From Olsenella sp. An290 (GTDB lineage: Bacteria > Actinomycetota > Coriobacteriia > Coriobacteriales > Atopobiaceae), in the NCBI RefSeq assembly GCF_002159535.1, contig NZ_NFIU01000015.1, positions 1 to 43,756 of the forward strand: 43,756 bases of DNA, in the 5' to 3' direction. Below, in pieces: positions 43,310 to 43,756 of the stretch. Each line of letters begins with the position of its first letter. The stretch's first letter is position 1. Both the position numbers and the translations under genes were made by a program. A model generated the notes under the pieces. That model worked only from the letters and a program-made list of their open reading frames with translations. It searched no databases and had not been told where the DNA came from.

Positions 43310-43582
43310 ATGGACATCGTCATGGAGCGCGACCGCGTGCAGGTGCTGGACGACAGCTGGAACGTACTGGCCGAGGTGACCTTCCCCCAGGTTGAGCCCG
43401 GCATCGTGGAAATCGACCACACCTTTGTGGACGAGTCCCTGCGCGGGCAGGGCGTCGCGGGCGAACTTCTGGGCCGCGCCGTGGCGAGCATCGCCGCGAG
43501 CGGCTACTACGCGCGCCCCACGTGCTCCTACGCCGTCAGCTGGTTTGAGAAGCACCCGGAGCACGCCGGCCTTCTCGCGTAG
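43310..43582 (+). CDS. Small GNAT-like acetyltransferase (YjdJ type)
   Basis: A 90-residue GNAT-related protein with the acetyl-CoA motif SLRGQGVAGELLGRAV and the C-terminal TCSYAVSWFEKHPEH typical of the small YjdJ/Gcn5-related family. Substrate unknown. ATG at 43310 is supported by AAGGAGG. A TTGTCG...CGACAA dyad at 43260-43275 lies upstream. A strong terminator follows. Confidence 0.88.
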   Translation: MDIVMERDRVQVLDDSWNVLAEVTFPQVEPGIVEIDHTFVDESLRGQGVAGELLGRAVASIAASGYYARPTCSYAVSWFEKHPEHAGLLA

Positions 43583-43600
43583 CCGGCCCTCCCGTAGCCG

Positions 43601-43649
43601 GCCCCCAAGGGCCCGGCGCCCCACCGCACGGCGCCGGGCCCTTGGGGGC
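43601..43649 (+). terminator. Strong hairpin terminator
   Basis: A perfect 20-bp stem (43601-43620 with 43630-43649) and a 9-nt loop, 18 nt after the acetyltransferase stop. The remaining 107 nt to the window end show no gene. Confidence 0.85.
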
Positions 43650-43756
43650 AAACGTGCGGGCGGGCCGACGCGCGCCAGGGGCCACCGCACACCCCCTCTT
43701 CACTTTTGCTCCCCCTCCCCCTTTTTCACGGGCCCCTGCGCAGCCCCTTCACGGGG

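Overview
This 43.8 kb window is high-GC chromosomal DNA, most likely from a Coriobacteriia actinobacterium of the Olsenella/Atopobium type. The basis is the composition, an archaeal-style type IA topoisomerase, a subgroup Ic aspartate aminotransferase, a BspA-like LPxTG surface protein, and ECF vitamin transport. The genus is inference. I recognise 35 protein genes, all with native-looking codon use. I saw no tRNA, rRNA, prophage, insertion sequence or CRISPR array.

Layout. 1-553: repeat-filled intergenic DNA. 554-2947 (-): queD, a GH5-like pseudo-glycosidase, rsmI. 3159-5786 (+): large transglutaminase-like protein. 5962-9261 (-): tmk-holB-ricT. 9262-9732: regular inverted-repeat array. 9733-12293 (-): GH2 glycosidase and flavin reductase. 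12642-17819 (-): five-gene operon TPR protein, STAS protein, tatA/B, tatC, topoisomerase. 18005-19653: divergent aspartate aminotransferase and a small unknown gene. 19654-20199: second, longer copy of the 61-bp array. 20200-24889 (-): yebC and the BspA-like adhesin. 25081-29312 (-): probable cobalamin uptake locus (candidate riboswitch, DUF4430 lipoprotein, EcfT, fused EcfA, S component) with one unrelated + strand gene inside. 29436-29655: 19-bp iteron-like array. 29815-36217: cation antiporter, panE-like reductase, small kinase, methyltransferase, PH-like membrane protein, MFS permease with promoter and operator, VanZ-RDD protein. 36404-38417 (-): acetyltransferase and two parts of a polar amino acid ABC importer. 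38501-42264: Tet(M)-like GTPase and a divergent ABC-F ATPase. 42279-43582: CorA-like channel and a small acetyltransferase.

Three signals stand out. (1) Two intergenic arrays of 16-nt half-sites in strictly alternating orientation on a nearly invariant 61-bp period. (2) A short oligomer, GT(T/C)CTTCTCG or its complement, about 45 times in the window on both strands, in genes and between them, sometimes as inverted pairs; this is the profile of an uptake, Chi-like or architecture signal. (3) A leader in front of the ABC-F gene with a good promoter, a four-codon M-R-I-R reading frame of the R-X-R macrolide-arrest type, and alternative hairpins reaching the ribosome binding site.

The genes otherwise serve housekeeping (replication, rRNA modification, queuosine, Tat export), surface display, vitamin and amino acid uptake, and possibly defence of the ribosome against antibiotics. 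Several long intergenic gaps carry different symmetric repeat families.
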